The notes under the pieces were generated by a model, which was not told the DNA's origin, searched no databases, and was given only the letters and a program-made list of their open reading frames with translations. Both the position numbers and the translations under genes were made by a program. Positions 16,649 through 24,704 of a stretch of 64,000 nt of DNA are shown piece by piece. Every line of letters begins with the position of its first letter. Within the stretch, counting starts at the first letter, position 1. Source of the stretch: PALSA-612 sp035652235 (GTDB lineage Bacteria; Actinomycetota; Thermoleophilia; Gaiellales; Gaiellaceae); assembly GCA_035652235.1 (NCBI GenBank), contig DASREE010000013.1:1-64000 (forward strand). The letters are read 5' to 3'.

Positions 16649-17545
16649 CTACCGGCCCGGCCCGCGTCCGGCCGCGACGGCGACGCCGAACCGGTAGCCG
16701 CCGTCCGGCTGCGCGCCGACGAGGCTGACGGGTGGCCGGGCCCGCTCGACGAAGGTGTGGAAGGCGAGGCTCTGGTAGACGTCGTCGACGAGGATGGCGC
16801 CGCCCGGCGTGAGCCGGCTCCACGCTTGCTCGATCTCGAACAGCGTGTTGCGACCGGTGTGGAGGCTGTCGTGGACGAACAGGTCGACGGTGCCGAGCTC
16901 ATCGAGCAGCCGCGGCAGGAGGCGCCGCGACGGGCCGACGAGCGTCGTCCAACGCCCCCGGCGCTCGGGCGGCACGGCGATGCCCATGTGCGCGTGCAGC
17001 CGGGAGTCGACGGTCGGCAGGTCGATGCTGTACAGGTGTCCGCTCGGCTGCTGCTCGAGCGCTTCCAGGACGAGGCGCGAGGTGACGCCGCGGGCGGTTC
17101 CGGTCTCGACGACCGTCCTCGGCTGCAGGTGCGAGACGAGGCACCAGGCGGTGGCCGTGAACGCCTGCCCGCCGTCGCACCAGCCCGCGTGACGCCGCGG
17201 CAGTCCGAGCCGGGCGAAGCTGGCCATGACCTCCCCGTACAGCTCGGAGGCGCGAGCGAGCCCGGGGCACGGCCACGGCCAACCCATCGCCTCGTGCAGG
17301 TGCCCGAGCCACGCCTGGTCGATCGGATAGATGTCGTCGAGGGGGCGTCCGAGCATCCGGAGAGCCTTGCCGTCGCGGCGGCGGTCGAGGCGTCCGCGCA
17401 CGCGCTCGAGGCCGCCCCCCGGGTCGCGCCCCATGACGACGGCTCCGCGCACCACGTACTCGACCCGGTCCGCGGCGCGGGAAAGCGAGACGCCCTGCAC
17501 GAGCCGGGGGACCTTCCCGCCTAGCCGCCCTGCCGCAACCTTCAC
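16649..17545 (-). CDS. class I SAM-dependent methyltransferase (TylF/CmcI-like)
   Basis: About 298 residues from GTG 17545, which follows GGCGGAGAG; a longer form from 17611 is possible. The methyltransferase core starts at TVVETGTARGVTSRLVLEAL (motif I), then HLYSIDLPTVD, VDLFVHDSLHTGRNTLFEIE and GAILVDDVYQSLAFHTF. The DSLHT/VDD residues resemble metal-assisted O-methyltransferases of the CmcI/TylF group. The N-terminal 100 residues carry no known domain. It faces the adenosine-kinase-like gene with stops 25 bp apart. Substrate unknown. Confidence 0.75.
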   Translation of the reverse strand: MKVAAGRLGGKVPRLVQGVSLSRAADRVEYVVRGAVVMGRDPGGGLERVRGRLDRRRDGKALRMLGRPLDDIYPIDQAWLGHLHEAMGWPWPCPGLARASELYGEVMASFARLGLPRRHAGWCDGGQAFTATAWCLVSHLQPRTVVETGTARGVTSRLVLEALEQQPSGHLYSIDLPTVDSRLHAHMGIAVPPERRGRWTTLVGPSRRLLPRLLDELGTVDLFVHDSLHTGRNTLFEIEQAWSRLTPGGAILVDDVYQSLAFHTFVERARPPVSLVGAQPDGGYRFGVAVAAGRGPGR

Positions 17546-17660
17546 GTGCTCTCCGCCGGGAGACGGGCCTGCGCCACCCGGAACGGTGGCGCAACCCGCC
17601 TGCGCCGTCAAGCCCGGCGTCGATCCGGGTCGCCGCGCGCCGGCGGTCCGCGAGCGTCGA

Positions 17661-17945
17661 TCAGGCGACGGCCGGCAAGCGGCGGCCGCGGCGGAGGGGG
17701 GCCGACAGACGGACCATGCGGTTGACCCCGTCGATCGCGGCCACGCTGCCGACCGCCACCTTGTAGGTGAGCCAGCGCGAGCGGACGACGATGGCGGCAG
17801 GATGCTCCTCGTCCGCGCCGGGGACGTAGCCGACGACCTTCCCGTGCGCTCCGCACGGATCGCGGACGTCGAAGTGGAGGCACCTGCTCATCCAGAACGA
17901 CCGGCCGCACAGCGGCCTCCGGCACGCGTCTGCGCTCTCGGGCAT
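17661..17945 (-). CDS. small beta-rich protein, PRC-barrel-like
   Basis: 94 residues with a cysteine-rich N-terminus (CRRPLCGRSFWMSRC) and a beta-rich core: LHFDVRDPCGAHGKVVGYV, IVVRSRWLTYKVAVGSVAAI, then VRLSAPLRRGRRLP. The pattern 'DVRD..G..VG.V' followed by alternating strands suggests a PRC-barrel-type domain, weakly. Coding is plausible from codon pattern and isolation between convergent or tRNA features, but no neighbour suggests its role. Confidence 0.55.
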   Translation of the reverse strand: MPESADACRRPLCGRSFWMSRCLHFDVRDPCGAHGKVVGYVPGADEEHPAAIVVRSRWLTYKVAVGSVAAIDGVNRMVRLSAPLRRGRRLPAVA

Positions 17946-18044
17946 GGTCTGACTGTGTGCGGCTGCCGGCGGGTACGCGTCCGAGAAAACGCGGTTGCCG
18001 CACCGGGGAAACTACGGAGGCCGGGCTCGCAGCGCCCTCGCCAG

Positions 18045-18116
18045 CAGGGGAGACAGGACTCGAACCTGCAACCCCCGGTTTTGGAGACCGGTGCTCTACC
18101 GTTGAGCTACTCCCCT
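18045..18116 (-). tRNA. tRNA-Trp (CCA anticodon)
   Basis: Reading the minus strand, the acceptor arm AGGGGAG pairs with CTCCCCT, the D-arm is AGCTCAACGGTAGAGC, the anticodon arm CCGGTCTCCAAAACCGG presents CCA, and the T-arm is GCAGGTTCGAGTCCTGT. The length is 72 nt. The 3' CCA is not encoded. Confidence 0.95.
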
Positions 18117-18173
18117 GGGTCGTGGCCAGTCTACTGGCGGGCCGGAGCCGGCCGCCGGGTAGAGTCGAGCGCC

Positions 18174-18365
18174 GTGGCCGTCCCACCTCACCGTCGCGCG
18201 CTCGGTGCGCTTTTCCTCCTGCTGGCGGCGGCATTCGCCGGCGTCGCGTTCACGGCCGGGTCGGCGACGGGCGGCGGGGCGGGCCGCTGGATCGTCGCGG
18301 TCTGCGCCGGGGCGATCGCGGTCTGGTTCGTCGGCCTCATGCTGCGCGCGTTTCGCTCGCGCTGA
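18174..18365 (+). CDS. small two-helix membrane protein
   Basis: 63 residues from GTG 18174, with two membrane helices: ALGALFLLLAAAFAGVAFTA and WIVAVCAGAIAVWFVGLML, then a basic end (RAFRSR). TAGAGT (18160-18165) stands 8 nt before the start. Such proteins are common beside whiG-like genes, but function is unknown. It lies 75 bp before the sigma-factor gene. Confidence 0.7.
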   Translation: MAVPPHRRALGALFLLLAAAFAGVAFTAGSATGGGAGRWIVAVCAGAIAVWFVGLMLRAFRSR

Positions 18366-18427
18366 GCAGCGGGCGCCGACCTCGCGCCGATCCATCGGGC
18401 GACGACCGGACCCGCCGGGCCAACTCG

Positions 18428-18433
18428 TATCCT
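18428..18433 (+). promoter_or_regulatory. -10 element TATCCT of the sigma-factor gene
   Basis: TATCCT, 6 nt before GTG 18440, with no ribosome site. It sets the start at VAEDLSGLWREYRR. Confidence 0.5.
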
Positions 18434-18439
18434 CTGCGC

Positions 18440-19222
18440 GTGGCCGAAGACCTGAGCGGGCTCTGGCGCGAGTACCGGCGCACGGGCGACAAGGCGCTTC
18501 GCGACCGCCTGATCCTCACCTACGCGCCGCTCGTCAAGTTCGTCGCCGGCAGGCTCGGGAGCGGCCTGCCCGCGCACGTGGACGAGAACGACCTCGTCTC
18601 CTACGGGCTGCTCGGACTGATCGGGGCGATCGAGCGCTACGACCCCGACCGGGACGTGAAGTTCGAGACGTATGCGATCACGCGTATCAAGGGGGCGATC
18701 ATCGACGAGCTGCGCGCCATGGACTGGGTGCCGCGGTCGGTGCGGGCGCGCGCGCGGGAGATCGAGCGCGCGATGGCCGCGCTCGAGGCGCAGCTGCACC
18801 GGGTGCCGACGGACAGCGAGATCGCGGCCAAGATCGGCATCTCCGAGCAGGAGCTGGACGAGAGCCTGACCGACATCGCCCGCTCGTCGATCGCCGCACT
18901 CGACGAGGTGTGGACGATCTCGTCCTCGAGCGGCGACCAGATCGCGCTCATCGACACGATCGAGGACACCGAGGGCCCCGAGCCGCAGGCGGCGCTCGAC
19001 GAGACGGAGACGCGCGAGGCGCTGGCCGAGGCGATCGCGGCCCTGCCCGAGCGCGAGAAGATCGTCATCACGCTCTACTACTACGAGGAGCTGACGCTGC
19101 GGGAGATCGGCGACGTGCTCGGGGTGACCGAGTCGCGGGTATCGCAGCTGCACACGAAGGCGATCCTGCGGCTGCGGGCGCGGCTGTCCGGCGTCCACGC
19201 GCGCTCGGCCACGGCCGACTGA
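18440..19222 (+). CDS. RNA polymerase sigma factor, FliA/WhiG type
   Basis: 260 residues covering sigma regions 2, 3 and 4. Region 2 includes LILTYAPLVKFVAGRLGSGL and DLVSYGLLGLIGAIERYDPD (core binding), then KFETYAITRIKGAIIDELR (-10 recognition). Region 3 has RVPTDSEIAAKIGISEQEL, and region 4 has LPEREKIVITLYYYEELTLR and IGDVLGVTESRVSQLHTKAI (-35 recognition helix-turn-helix). The SRVSQLHTKA wording and the absence of region 1.1 identify the flagellar/WhiG class, in actinobacteria linked to sporulation or motility. No flagellar genes are in the window. Target promoters are unknown. Confidence 0.93.
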   Translation: MAEDLSGLWREYRRTGDKALRDRLILTYAPLVKFVAGRLGSGLPAHVDENDLVSYGLLGLIGAIERYDPDRDVKFETYAITRIKGAIIDELRAMDWVPRSVRARAREIERAMAALEAQLHRVPTDSEIAAKIGISEQELDESLTDIARSSIAALDEVWTISSSSGDQIALIDTIEDTEGPEPQAALDETETREALAEAIAALPEREKIVITLYYYEELTLREIGDVLGVTESRVSQLHTKAILRLRARLSGVHARSATAD

Positions 19223-19307
19223 GGCCCCGAGCCACCCCGGCCGAGGCCGGGAGCGGCGCGGTTAAGCTTGTCCTCCAGTCGTCGACCCGGGAGGTGATTC
19301 CCGCTTC

Positions 19308-21359
19308 ATGGCCGTCTCCGAGCCGGACAAGATCCGCAACGTCGCCGTCGTCGGCCACCGCGGCACGGGGAAGACGTCGCTGGTCGAGGCGATGCTCTTC
19401 CAGTCGGGTGGCGTCAACAGGCTGGGGACCGTCGAGTCGGGAACGACCGTCGCCGACTGGGACGAGGAGGAGCACAAGCGGCAGATGAGCCTCTCGGCCT
19501 CCGTCTGCCACGCCGACTGGCAGGGGCGCAAGATCAACCTGCTGGACACGCCGGGCGACGCCGGCTTCCAGGGCGACGCGGTGGCGAGTCTGGCCGTCGC
19601 GGACGGCGCGCTCGTCGTGGTCAGCGCGGTCATGGGCGTCGAGGTGGGAACCGGGCGGATGTGGAAGCGCGCCGCCGCGGGCAACCTCGCCCGGGTCGTG
19701 TTCGTGAACATGCTCGACCGGGAACGGGCCGACTTCTTCCGTGCGCTCGCTCAGATTCAGGAGCAGCTGTCCGCCGCCTGCATCGCCGTCGCGCTGCCGA
19801 TCGGCGCCGAGCACGAGCTGACGGGGATCGTCGACCTGCTGCACATGAGGGCCTTTACGAGCCCCGAGGCTGGCAGGGAGGGCGCCGCCGTCCCCATCCC
19901 CCCCGACATGGCCGAGACGGTCGCCGGGTACCGCGAGAAGCTGCTCGACGCGGTCGTGGAGACGGACGAGGGCCTGATGGAGCGGTACCTGGAGGGCGAG
20001 GAGCTCGGAGTCGAGGAGGTGGCACGGGCGCTCAAGGAGGCGGTCACGCAGGGGTCGATCTTCCCGGTCGCGTGCGGCGTGGCGACGAAGAACCTGGGCA
20101 CGACGGCCCTTCTCGACCTGCTCGTCGAGGGCGTCCCCTCGCCTGCGCGCAAGGGCTCGCCGGTCGACGTCGGCGGCGCGGGCACGGCCGCCTTCGTGTT
20201 CAAGACGATCGCCGACCCCTTTGCCGGCCGGATCAACGTCTTCCGCGTCCTCGGCGGCACCGTCAGGGGCGATTCCACGCTCACGAACGCGCGCACGCAC
20301 GGGAAGGAGCGCCTCGGCCAGCTGCTGATCCTGCAGGGGAAGGAGCACACCGCGACCTCCGAGTTCGTGGCCGGCGACATCGGGGCGGTGGCGAAGCTGA
20401 AGGAGACGCAGACCGGCGACCTGCTGCTCGACGTCGAGCGCGAGGTCGCCGTCCCGACGATCGACTTCCCGGCCCCGGTGATGAGCTTCGCCGTCACCGC
20501 CAAGGCGAAGGGGGACGAGGACAAGGCGAGCGCCTCGCTCCGCCGCCTCGCCGAGGAGGACCCGACCCTCGTCCTCCGCCGCGACGAGCAGACGGGCGAG
20601 CAGCTCCTTGCCGGGCTCTCGCAGATGCACGTCGAGGTCGCCGTCGAGCGCCTCAAGCGGCGCTTCGGCGTCGAGGTCGAGCTGCACCAGCCGCGCGTTC
20701 CCTACCTGGAGACGATCCGCAAGGAGGCCCGTGCCCGGGCGCGCTACAAGAAGCAGACGGGTGGACGCGGCCAGTTCGGCGACTGCGAGATCGTCATCCA
20801 GCCCCGCGAGGGTCACGAGGGCTACGAGTTCCAGGACAAGATCGTCGGCGGCGTCATCCCGCAGGGGTTCCGCCCCGCCGTAGACAAGGGCATCCAGGAG
20901 GCGATGCTGCACGGAGAGCTGGCCGGGGCGCCCGTGCAGGGCGTCACCGTGCAGCTCGTGGACGGCCAGTACCACACGGTCGACTCCTCGGAGATGGCGT
21001 TCAAGATCGCCGGCTCGATGGCGTTCAAGGAGGCCTACCAGAAGGCAGACCCGGTGCTGCTCGAGCCGATCATGGAGCTCGAGGTGACGGTGCCCGACGA
21101 GGCTGTGGGCGCCGTCAACGGCGACCTCAACGCGCGCCGTGGCCGGCTGCAGGGCATGGAGCCCGCCGGAGGGATGACGACGATCAGGGCCGAGGTGCCG
21201 ATGGCCGAGATCCTCACCTACTCGCAGTCGCTCACCTCGCTCACGGGCGGCCGCGGCGACTACTCGATGAGCTTCCTGCGCTACGAGGAGGTGCCGGCGC
21301 ACATCGCCCAGAGGCTGATCGAGGAGGCGAAGAAGGCCAAGGAGGCCGTCAAGGGTTAG
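19308..21359 (+). CDS. elongation factor G-like translational GTPase (EF-G paralogue)
   Basis: 683 residues with the five EF-G domains. The GTP-binding motifs deviate from canonical EF-G: P-loop GHRGTGKT (16-23) instead of AHIDAGKT, DTPGDAGF (80-87) instead of DTPGHVDF, losing the catalytic His, and NMLD (134-137) instead of NKMD. The switch I region reads DEEEHKRQMSLSAS. Domain IV retains the KKQTGGRGQFGDCEIVIQPR stretch. This places it in the EF-G-like subfamily found beside true EF-G in many bacteria, so a specialised or weakly hydrolysing role is likely. The ATG follows GGGAGGTGA. It converges on the cydC remnant with an 11-bp overlap. Confidence 0.88.
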   Translation: MAVSEPDKIRNVAVVGHRGTGKTSLVEAMLFQSGGVNRLGTVESGTTVADWDEEEHKRQMSLSASVCHADWQGRKINLLDTPGDAGFQGDAVASLAVADGALVVVSAVMGVEVGTGRMWKRAAAGNLARVVFVNMLDRERADFFRALAQIQEQLSAACIAVALPIGAEHELTGIVDLLHMRAFTSPEAGREGAAVPIPPDMAETVAGYREKLLDAVVETDEGLMERYLEGEELGVEEVARALKEAVTQGSIFPVACGVATKNLGTTALLDLLVEGVPSPARKGSPVDVGGAGTAAFVFKTIADPFAGRINVFRVLGGTVRGDSTLTNARTHGKERLGQLLILQGKEHTATSEFVAGDIGAVAKLKETQTGDLLLDVEREVAVPTIDFPAPVMSFAVTAKAKGDEDKASASLRRLAEEDPTLVLRRDEQTGEQLLAGLSQMHVEVAVERLKRRFGVEVELHQPRVPYLETIRKEARARARYKKQTGGRGQFGDCEIVIQPREGHEGYEFQDKIVGGVIPQGFRPAVDKGIQEAMLHGELAGAPVQGVTVQLVDGQYHTVDSSEMAFKIAGSMAFKEAYQKADPVLLEPIMELEVTVPDEAVGAVNGDLNARRGRLQGMEPAGGMTTIRAEVPMAEILTYSQSLTSLTGGRGDYSMSFLRYEEVPAHIAQRLIEEAKKAKEAVKG

Positions 21360-22041
21360 CTGAGCGGCCCCGGCTCGCCTCGGGCGCACCGGCGAGGGAG
21401 CGGGACCGGGTCCTGCTTCCCCTCGGGCCCGGCTCGAGGGCGACCACCTCGTCGAAGCGCTCGAGCCCGATCGGCGAGTGCGTGACGAGGAGCACGCTCC
21501 GCTCGACCGCGAGCTCGAGGATCGTATCCACGATGCCGGCGCCCGCCGCCGCGTCGAGGTGCGCGGTCGGCTCGTCGAAGACGAGGAAGCGCGCCGGCGA
21601 GAGGAAGGCGCGCGCGAGCGCAAGTCGCTGGCGCTGCCCGCCCGAGACGAGCCGGCCCTGCTCGCCGACGTGCGTGTCGAGCCCGTCCGGCAGCGCGTCG
21701 ACCCAGTCGAGGACACGCGCCCGGCGCAGCGCCTCGCGCAGCTCTTCGTCGTCGGCGCCCGGACGGGCGATGCGCAGGTTCTCGCGGATGCTCGTCGAGA
21801 ACAGGTACGCATCCTGGCTCGAGAGCAGGACCGCCCGGCGGACGTCTTCCTGGCGGTGCTCGCGCACGTCCCGTCCGTCCAGGAGAACGCGCCCCCCGTC
21901 GGGGTCGCGGAAGCGCACGAGGCAGTGCGCGAGCGTCGTCTTCCCCGCGCCGCTCGGGCCGATGAGGGCGACCGCGCGGCCCGGCGCGAGCGCGAGCTCG
22001 ACCCGGTCGAGGACCGGCGGCCCCGCCTCACGCAGGCGCAC
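21349..22041 (-). pseudogene. cydC: ATPase domain remnant of CydC-type ABC exporter
   Basis: The frame encodes a complete ABC ATPase: VALIGPSGAGKTTLAHCLVR (Walker A), SSQDAYLFSTSIRENLRIA (Q-loop region typical of exporters), RLVSGGQRQRLALARAFL (signature), FLVFDEPTAHLD (Walker B) and VLLVTHSPIG (H-loop). This is the C-terminal half of CydC/CydD, exporters of thiol compounds needed to assemble cytochrome bd. The membrane domain that should precede it (about 300 residues) is missing. Coding similarity continues upstream of the GTG at 22041 (APAGRELRAEALT) to about 22080 and there meets the first codons of cydA out of frame. A lone ATPase could still be made from GTG 22041 but would lack its membrane part. 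Confidence 0.75.
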
Positions 22042-22168
22042 GGTGAGCGCCTCGGCGCGGAGCTCGCGTCCGGCGGGAGCGAGCGAGGCCGATGGTGAGC
22101 GGAACGAACAGGAAGTGGTACAGCGTCGTGACGCCGAACTGCCAGCGGGCCAGGTCGAGCGCGCTCAC
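22028..22168 (-). pseudogene. cydA: cydA 5' fragment at a deletion junction
   Basis: From GTG 22168 the minus strand reads MSALDLARWQFGVTTLYHFL and then FVPLTIGLA. This is the characteristic N-terminus of cytochrome bd oxidase subunit I, including the His (in LYHF) that ligates haem b595. After about residue 29 (near 22082) the similarity stops abruptly. The frame then runs through 17 unrelated codons, which are the cydC sequence read out of frame, to TGA at 22028. The remainder of cydA, all of cydB and cydD and the membrane half of cydC are absent, so the cytochrome bd operon is non-functional here unless the assembly is wrong. Confidence 0.75.
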
Positions 22169-22289
22169 CGGGCGAGAGTGTCGACCGGCCCTTCAGGCCC
22201 AGCATCGGCGAGGTCTCGCGCCGTGCTTGCGGGTTTCTACCGATCGGCCGATCCGGGCCCCTGGCAGCGGCCGACGGCGGCCGCTCGCC

Positions 22290-22295
22290 TATAGT
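22290..22295 (+). promoter_or_regulatory. -10 element TATAGT of the zinc-finger-like gene
   Basis: TATAGT, 8 nt before ATG 22304, no ribosome site between. Confidence 0.5.
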
Positions 22296-22303
22296 CGGGC
22301 GTC

Positions 22304-22927
22304 ATGGCGGGTGCGAGGCCGGTGGAGACGTGCGCCATCTGCGGGCGGTCGATCCTCGTCGGGGAGCGGCCGTTCCGGTTCTCGCCGGACGGCCGTGAGT
22401 TCGTCGACGTGTGCGTCCTGTGCAAGGAGCAGGCGCTCGCAGCCGGATGGATGACCGAGGGGGGGCCCGGCATGCTCGTCCAGGCGGGCGAGCGTCACCG
22501 GCGCGGCCTGATCGGCCGCCTGTTCGGGCGGCCGGGGCCGGCGGTCGAGACGGTGCCGGAGCCGGCGCTCCGACATCTCAGCGCCGGCGAGCAGGCGATC
22601 GTGGAGGCGGCGAACGTGTTCAACACGAGCCCGCACCGGCGCACGGTCGAGGGCCTGACGCGGAGCCTGGGCTGGCCCGAGATCAGCATCGTCGGCCTGT
22701 CGGGCACCAACCCCGAGGTGGTGGTCACCGTCTGCTGGGACATCTCCTGGTACCAGTACCGAGTCGTCCTCGGCACGTCCCAGGTGCGTCTCGCCCAGCG
22801 GGGCCACGAGCCCGCCGACCTCGACGAGTCGTTCCGCCGCTGGAACGCCGACCTGAGCGAGGCGGGCCTGATCGTCCCCCGACTCACGGGCGGGGAAGAG
22901 CCGCCGCGACACGGGCCGTCCGGATAG
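22304..22927 (+). CDS. uncharacterised protein with N-terminal Cys4 zinc-binding motif
   Basis: 207 residues. The N-terminus has two Cys-x2-Cys knuckles, ETCAICGRSILVGERPFRF and DVCVLCKEQALAAGW, spaced like a small treble-clef or ribbon zinc site. A linker with HRRGLIGRLFGRPG follows, and then a C-terminal domain HLSAGEQAIVEAANVFNTSP, TVEGLTRSLGWPEISIVGLS, VVVTVCWDISWYQYRVVLG, predicted alpha/beta. I believe this architecture recurs in actinobacteria, but I know of no assigned function. It appears to be transcribed from its own leaderless promoter and is followed 35 bp later by another small gene. Confidence 0.7.
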   Translation: MAGARPVETCAICGRSILVGERPFRFSPDGREFVDVCVLCKEQALAAGWMTEGGPGMLVQAGERHRRGLIGRLFGRPGPAVETVPEPALRHLSAGEQAIVEAANVFNTSPHRRTVEGLTRSLGWPEISIVGLSGTNPEVVVTVCWDISWYQYRVVLGTSQVRLAQRGHEPADLDESFRRWNADLSEAGLIVPRLTGGEEPPRHGPSG

Positions 22928-22961
22928 TGGCGCTCCCCAGGAGACTGCGTACAATCAGGCC

Positions 22962-23189
22962 GTGATCTACTGCGTGGTCCCCCCGGAGCTGAAGGAAGAG
23001 CTGTACGACCGGCTCGTGGAGCACTACAAGGACAATCCCGACGTCACCGTGATCATCGACCGCCGGCGCGGGCCGGACCGGCGGCGATCGCCGCAGGCAC
23101 GGCCGGACGAGCGGCGGGTCGTGCGAGACCGCCGCCGCGCGCGGGCGCCGGGGACGTTTCCGAGCATCGAGGTCCCGGCCGGCGGCTAG
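22962..23189 (+). CDS. small protein with highly basic C-terminus
   Basis: 75 residues from GTG 22962. The N-terminal half is a compact alpha/beta stretch (IYCVVPPELKEELYDRLVEH, then NPDVTVIIDRRRG), and the second half is strongly basic (GPDRRRSPQARPDERRVVRD). TACAAT (22950-22955), a near-consensus -10, is 6 nt before the start. The sequence NPDVTVIIDRR.G.DRR is seen in small actinobacterial proteins of unknown function. The basic arm could contact nucleic acid. Confidence 0.7.
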   Translation: MIYCVVPPELKEELYDRLVEHYKDNPDVTVIIDRRRGPDRRRSPQARPDERRVVRDRRRARAPGTFPSIEVPAGG

Positions 23190-23198
23190 ACTCGCTCC

Positions 23199-24704
23199 GT
23201 GGCCACCGGGTCGCGGACGTTCCGGAACCTGATCGGCGGCGAGTGGCTCGACGCGGCCGGGGGCGAGACGTTCGAGAGCGTCAGCCCGGCAACCGGCGAG
23301 CGTATCGGCACCTTCCCCAAGTCGACCGCCGAGGACGTCGACCGCGCGGTGGCGGCGGCCCGCGACGCGTACGCCTCGTGGCGCCTCGTGCCTGCGCCGA
23401 GGCGCGGCGAGATCCTCTTCCGCTTCGGCTCGCTCGTGCGGGAAGCGAAGGAGGAGCTCGCCCAGCTCATGACCCGCGAGATGGGCAAGGTGCTGCCCGA
23501 GGCGGGCGGCGACGTCCAGGAAGCGATCGACATGAGCTTCTACATGGCCGGAGAGGGGAGGCGGCTGTTCGGCCAGACGACGCCGTCGGAGCTGCCCGAC
23601 AAGTTCAACATGAGCGTGCGCATGCCGATCGGCGTCGTCGGCGTGATCACGCCCTGGAACTTCCCGATCGCGATCCCGTCGTGGAAGATCGTGCCCGCCC
23701 TCGTCTGCGGCAACACCGTCGTCTTCAAGCCGGCGAACGACACGCCGCTGCTCGGCCAGCGCTTCGTCGAGCTGCTCGCTGAGGCGGGGGTGCCGCCGGG
23801 CGTCGTCAACGTCGTGCACGGCTTCGGCCGGGAGGTCGGAGACCGGATCGTGCGTCACCCGGAGGTGCCGGTCGTGACCCTGACGGGCTCCCGGGAGACG
23901 GGCGTGGCCGTGCTGCGGGCGGCGGCGGACAACCTCAAGCACGTCCACCTCGAGCTCGGCGGCAAGAACGCGATCATCGTCATGGACGACGCCGACCTCG
24001 ACCTGGCCGTCGACGGCATCCTGTGGTCGGCGTTCGGCACCTCCGGCCAGCGCTGCACGGCCGCGAGCCGCGTGATCGTGCACGAGCGCGTGTACGACGA
24101 GCTGCAGTCGCGGCTCGTCGCCGCAGCCGAGCGCATGCGCATCGGGCCCGGCTGGGAGCCGGACACGGATGTCGGGCCGGTGATCAACCGCTCCGCGCTC
24201 GAGAAGATCCACTCGTACACGGAGATCGGCCGCGACGAGGGAGCGCGCCTGCTCACCGGCGGCGAGATCGCGACCGGGGACGGCCTCGAGCGCGGCTTCT
24301 ACTACCGGCCGACGATCTTCGGCGACGTCGAGCCGACGATGCGGATCGCCCAGGAGGAGATCTTCGGGCCGACGACGGCGCTCATCCGCGTCCGCGACGC
24401 CGACGAGGCGATCCGCGTCGCGAACGGCATCCGCTACGGGCTCTCGTCGTCGATCTTCACGCGCGACGTCAACCTCGCCTTCAGGGCGATGCGCGACCTG
24501 GAGGCGGGGATCACCTACGTCAACGCCGGCACGATCGGCGCCGAGGTGCACCTCCCCTTCGGCGGCACGAAGGACACGGGCAACGGGCACCGCGAGGCGG
24601 GGCAGGCGGCGCTCGACGTGTTCACCGAGTGGAAGTCGATCTACGTCGACTACTCGGGCAGGCTGCAGCGGGCGCAGATCGACACGGCGGGGGAGGTGCG
24701 GTGA
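23199..24704 (+). CDS. NAD(P)-dependent aldehyde dehydrogenase
   Basis: 501 residues, full length for the family. Catalytic and cofactor motifs: TPWNFPIAIPSWKIVPAL (Asn154 of the oxyanion hole), KPAN (Lys177), TLTGSRETG, LELGGKN (general base Glu252), GTSGQRCTAASR (nucleophile Cys286) and EEIFGPTTALIRV. It oxidises an aldehyde to the acid; the sequence resembles the semialdehyde dehydrogenases of amino-acid and sugar-acid catabolism, but the substrate cannot be read from it. TAGACT (23187-23192) is 6 nt before GTG 23199. It leads an operon of four overlapping genes ending in RNase HI. Confidence 0.9.
   Translation: MATGSRTFRNLIGGEWLDAAGGETFESVSPATGERIGTFPKSTAEDVDRAVAAARDAYASWRLVPAPRRGEILFRFGSLVREAKEELAQLMTREMGKVLPEAGGDVQEAIDMSFYMAGEGRRLFGQTTPSELPDKFNMSVRMPIGVVGVITPWNFPIAIPSWKIVPALVCGNTVVFKPANDTPLLGQRFVELLAEAGVPPGVVNVVHGFGREVGDRIVRHPEVPVVTLTGSRETGVAVLRAAADNLKHVHLELGGKNAIIVMDDADLDLAVDGILWSAFGTSGQRCTAASRVIVHERVYDELQSRLVAAAERMRIGPGWEPDTDVGPVINRSALEKIHSYTEIGRDEGARLLTGGEIATGDGLERGFYYRPTIFGDVEPTMRIAQEEIFGPTTALIRVRDADEAIRVANGIRYGLSSSIFTRDVNLAFRAMRDLEAGITYVNAGTIGAEVHLPFGGTKDTGNGHREAGQAALDVFTEWKSIYVDYSGRLQRAQIDTAGEVR

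Noticed and set aside
19068..22205. Minus-strand open frame of more than 1000 codons
   Set aside because: It runs opposite the EF-G-like gene and across the cyd scar; low-complexity Arg/Ser/Leu composition without motifs. Long shadow frames are expected at this GC content.
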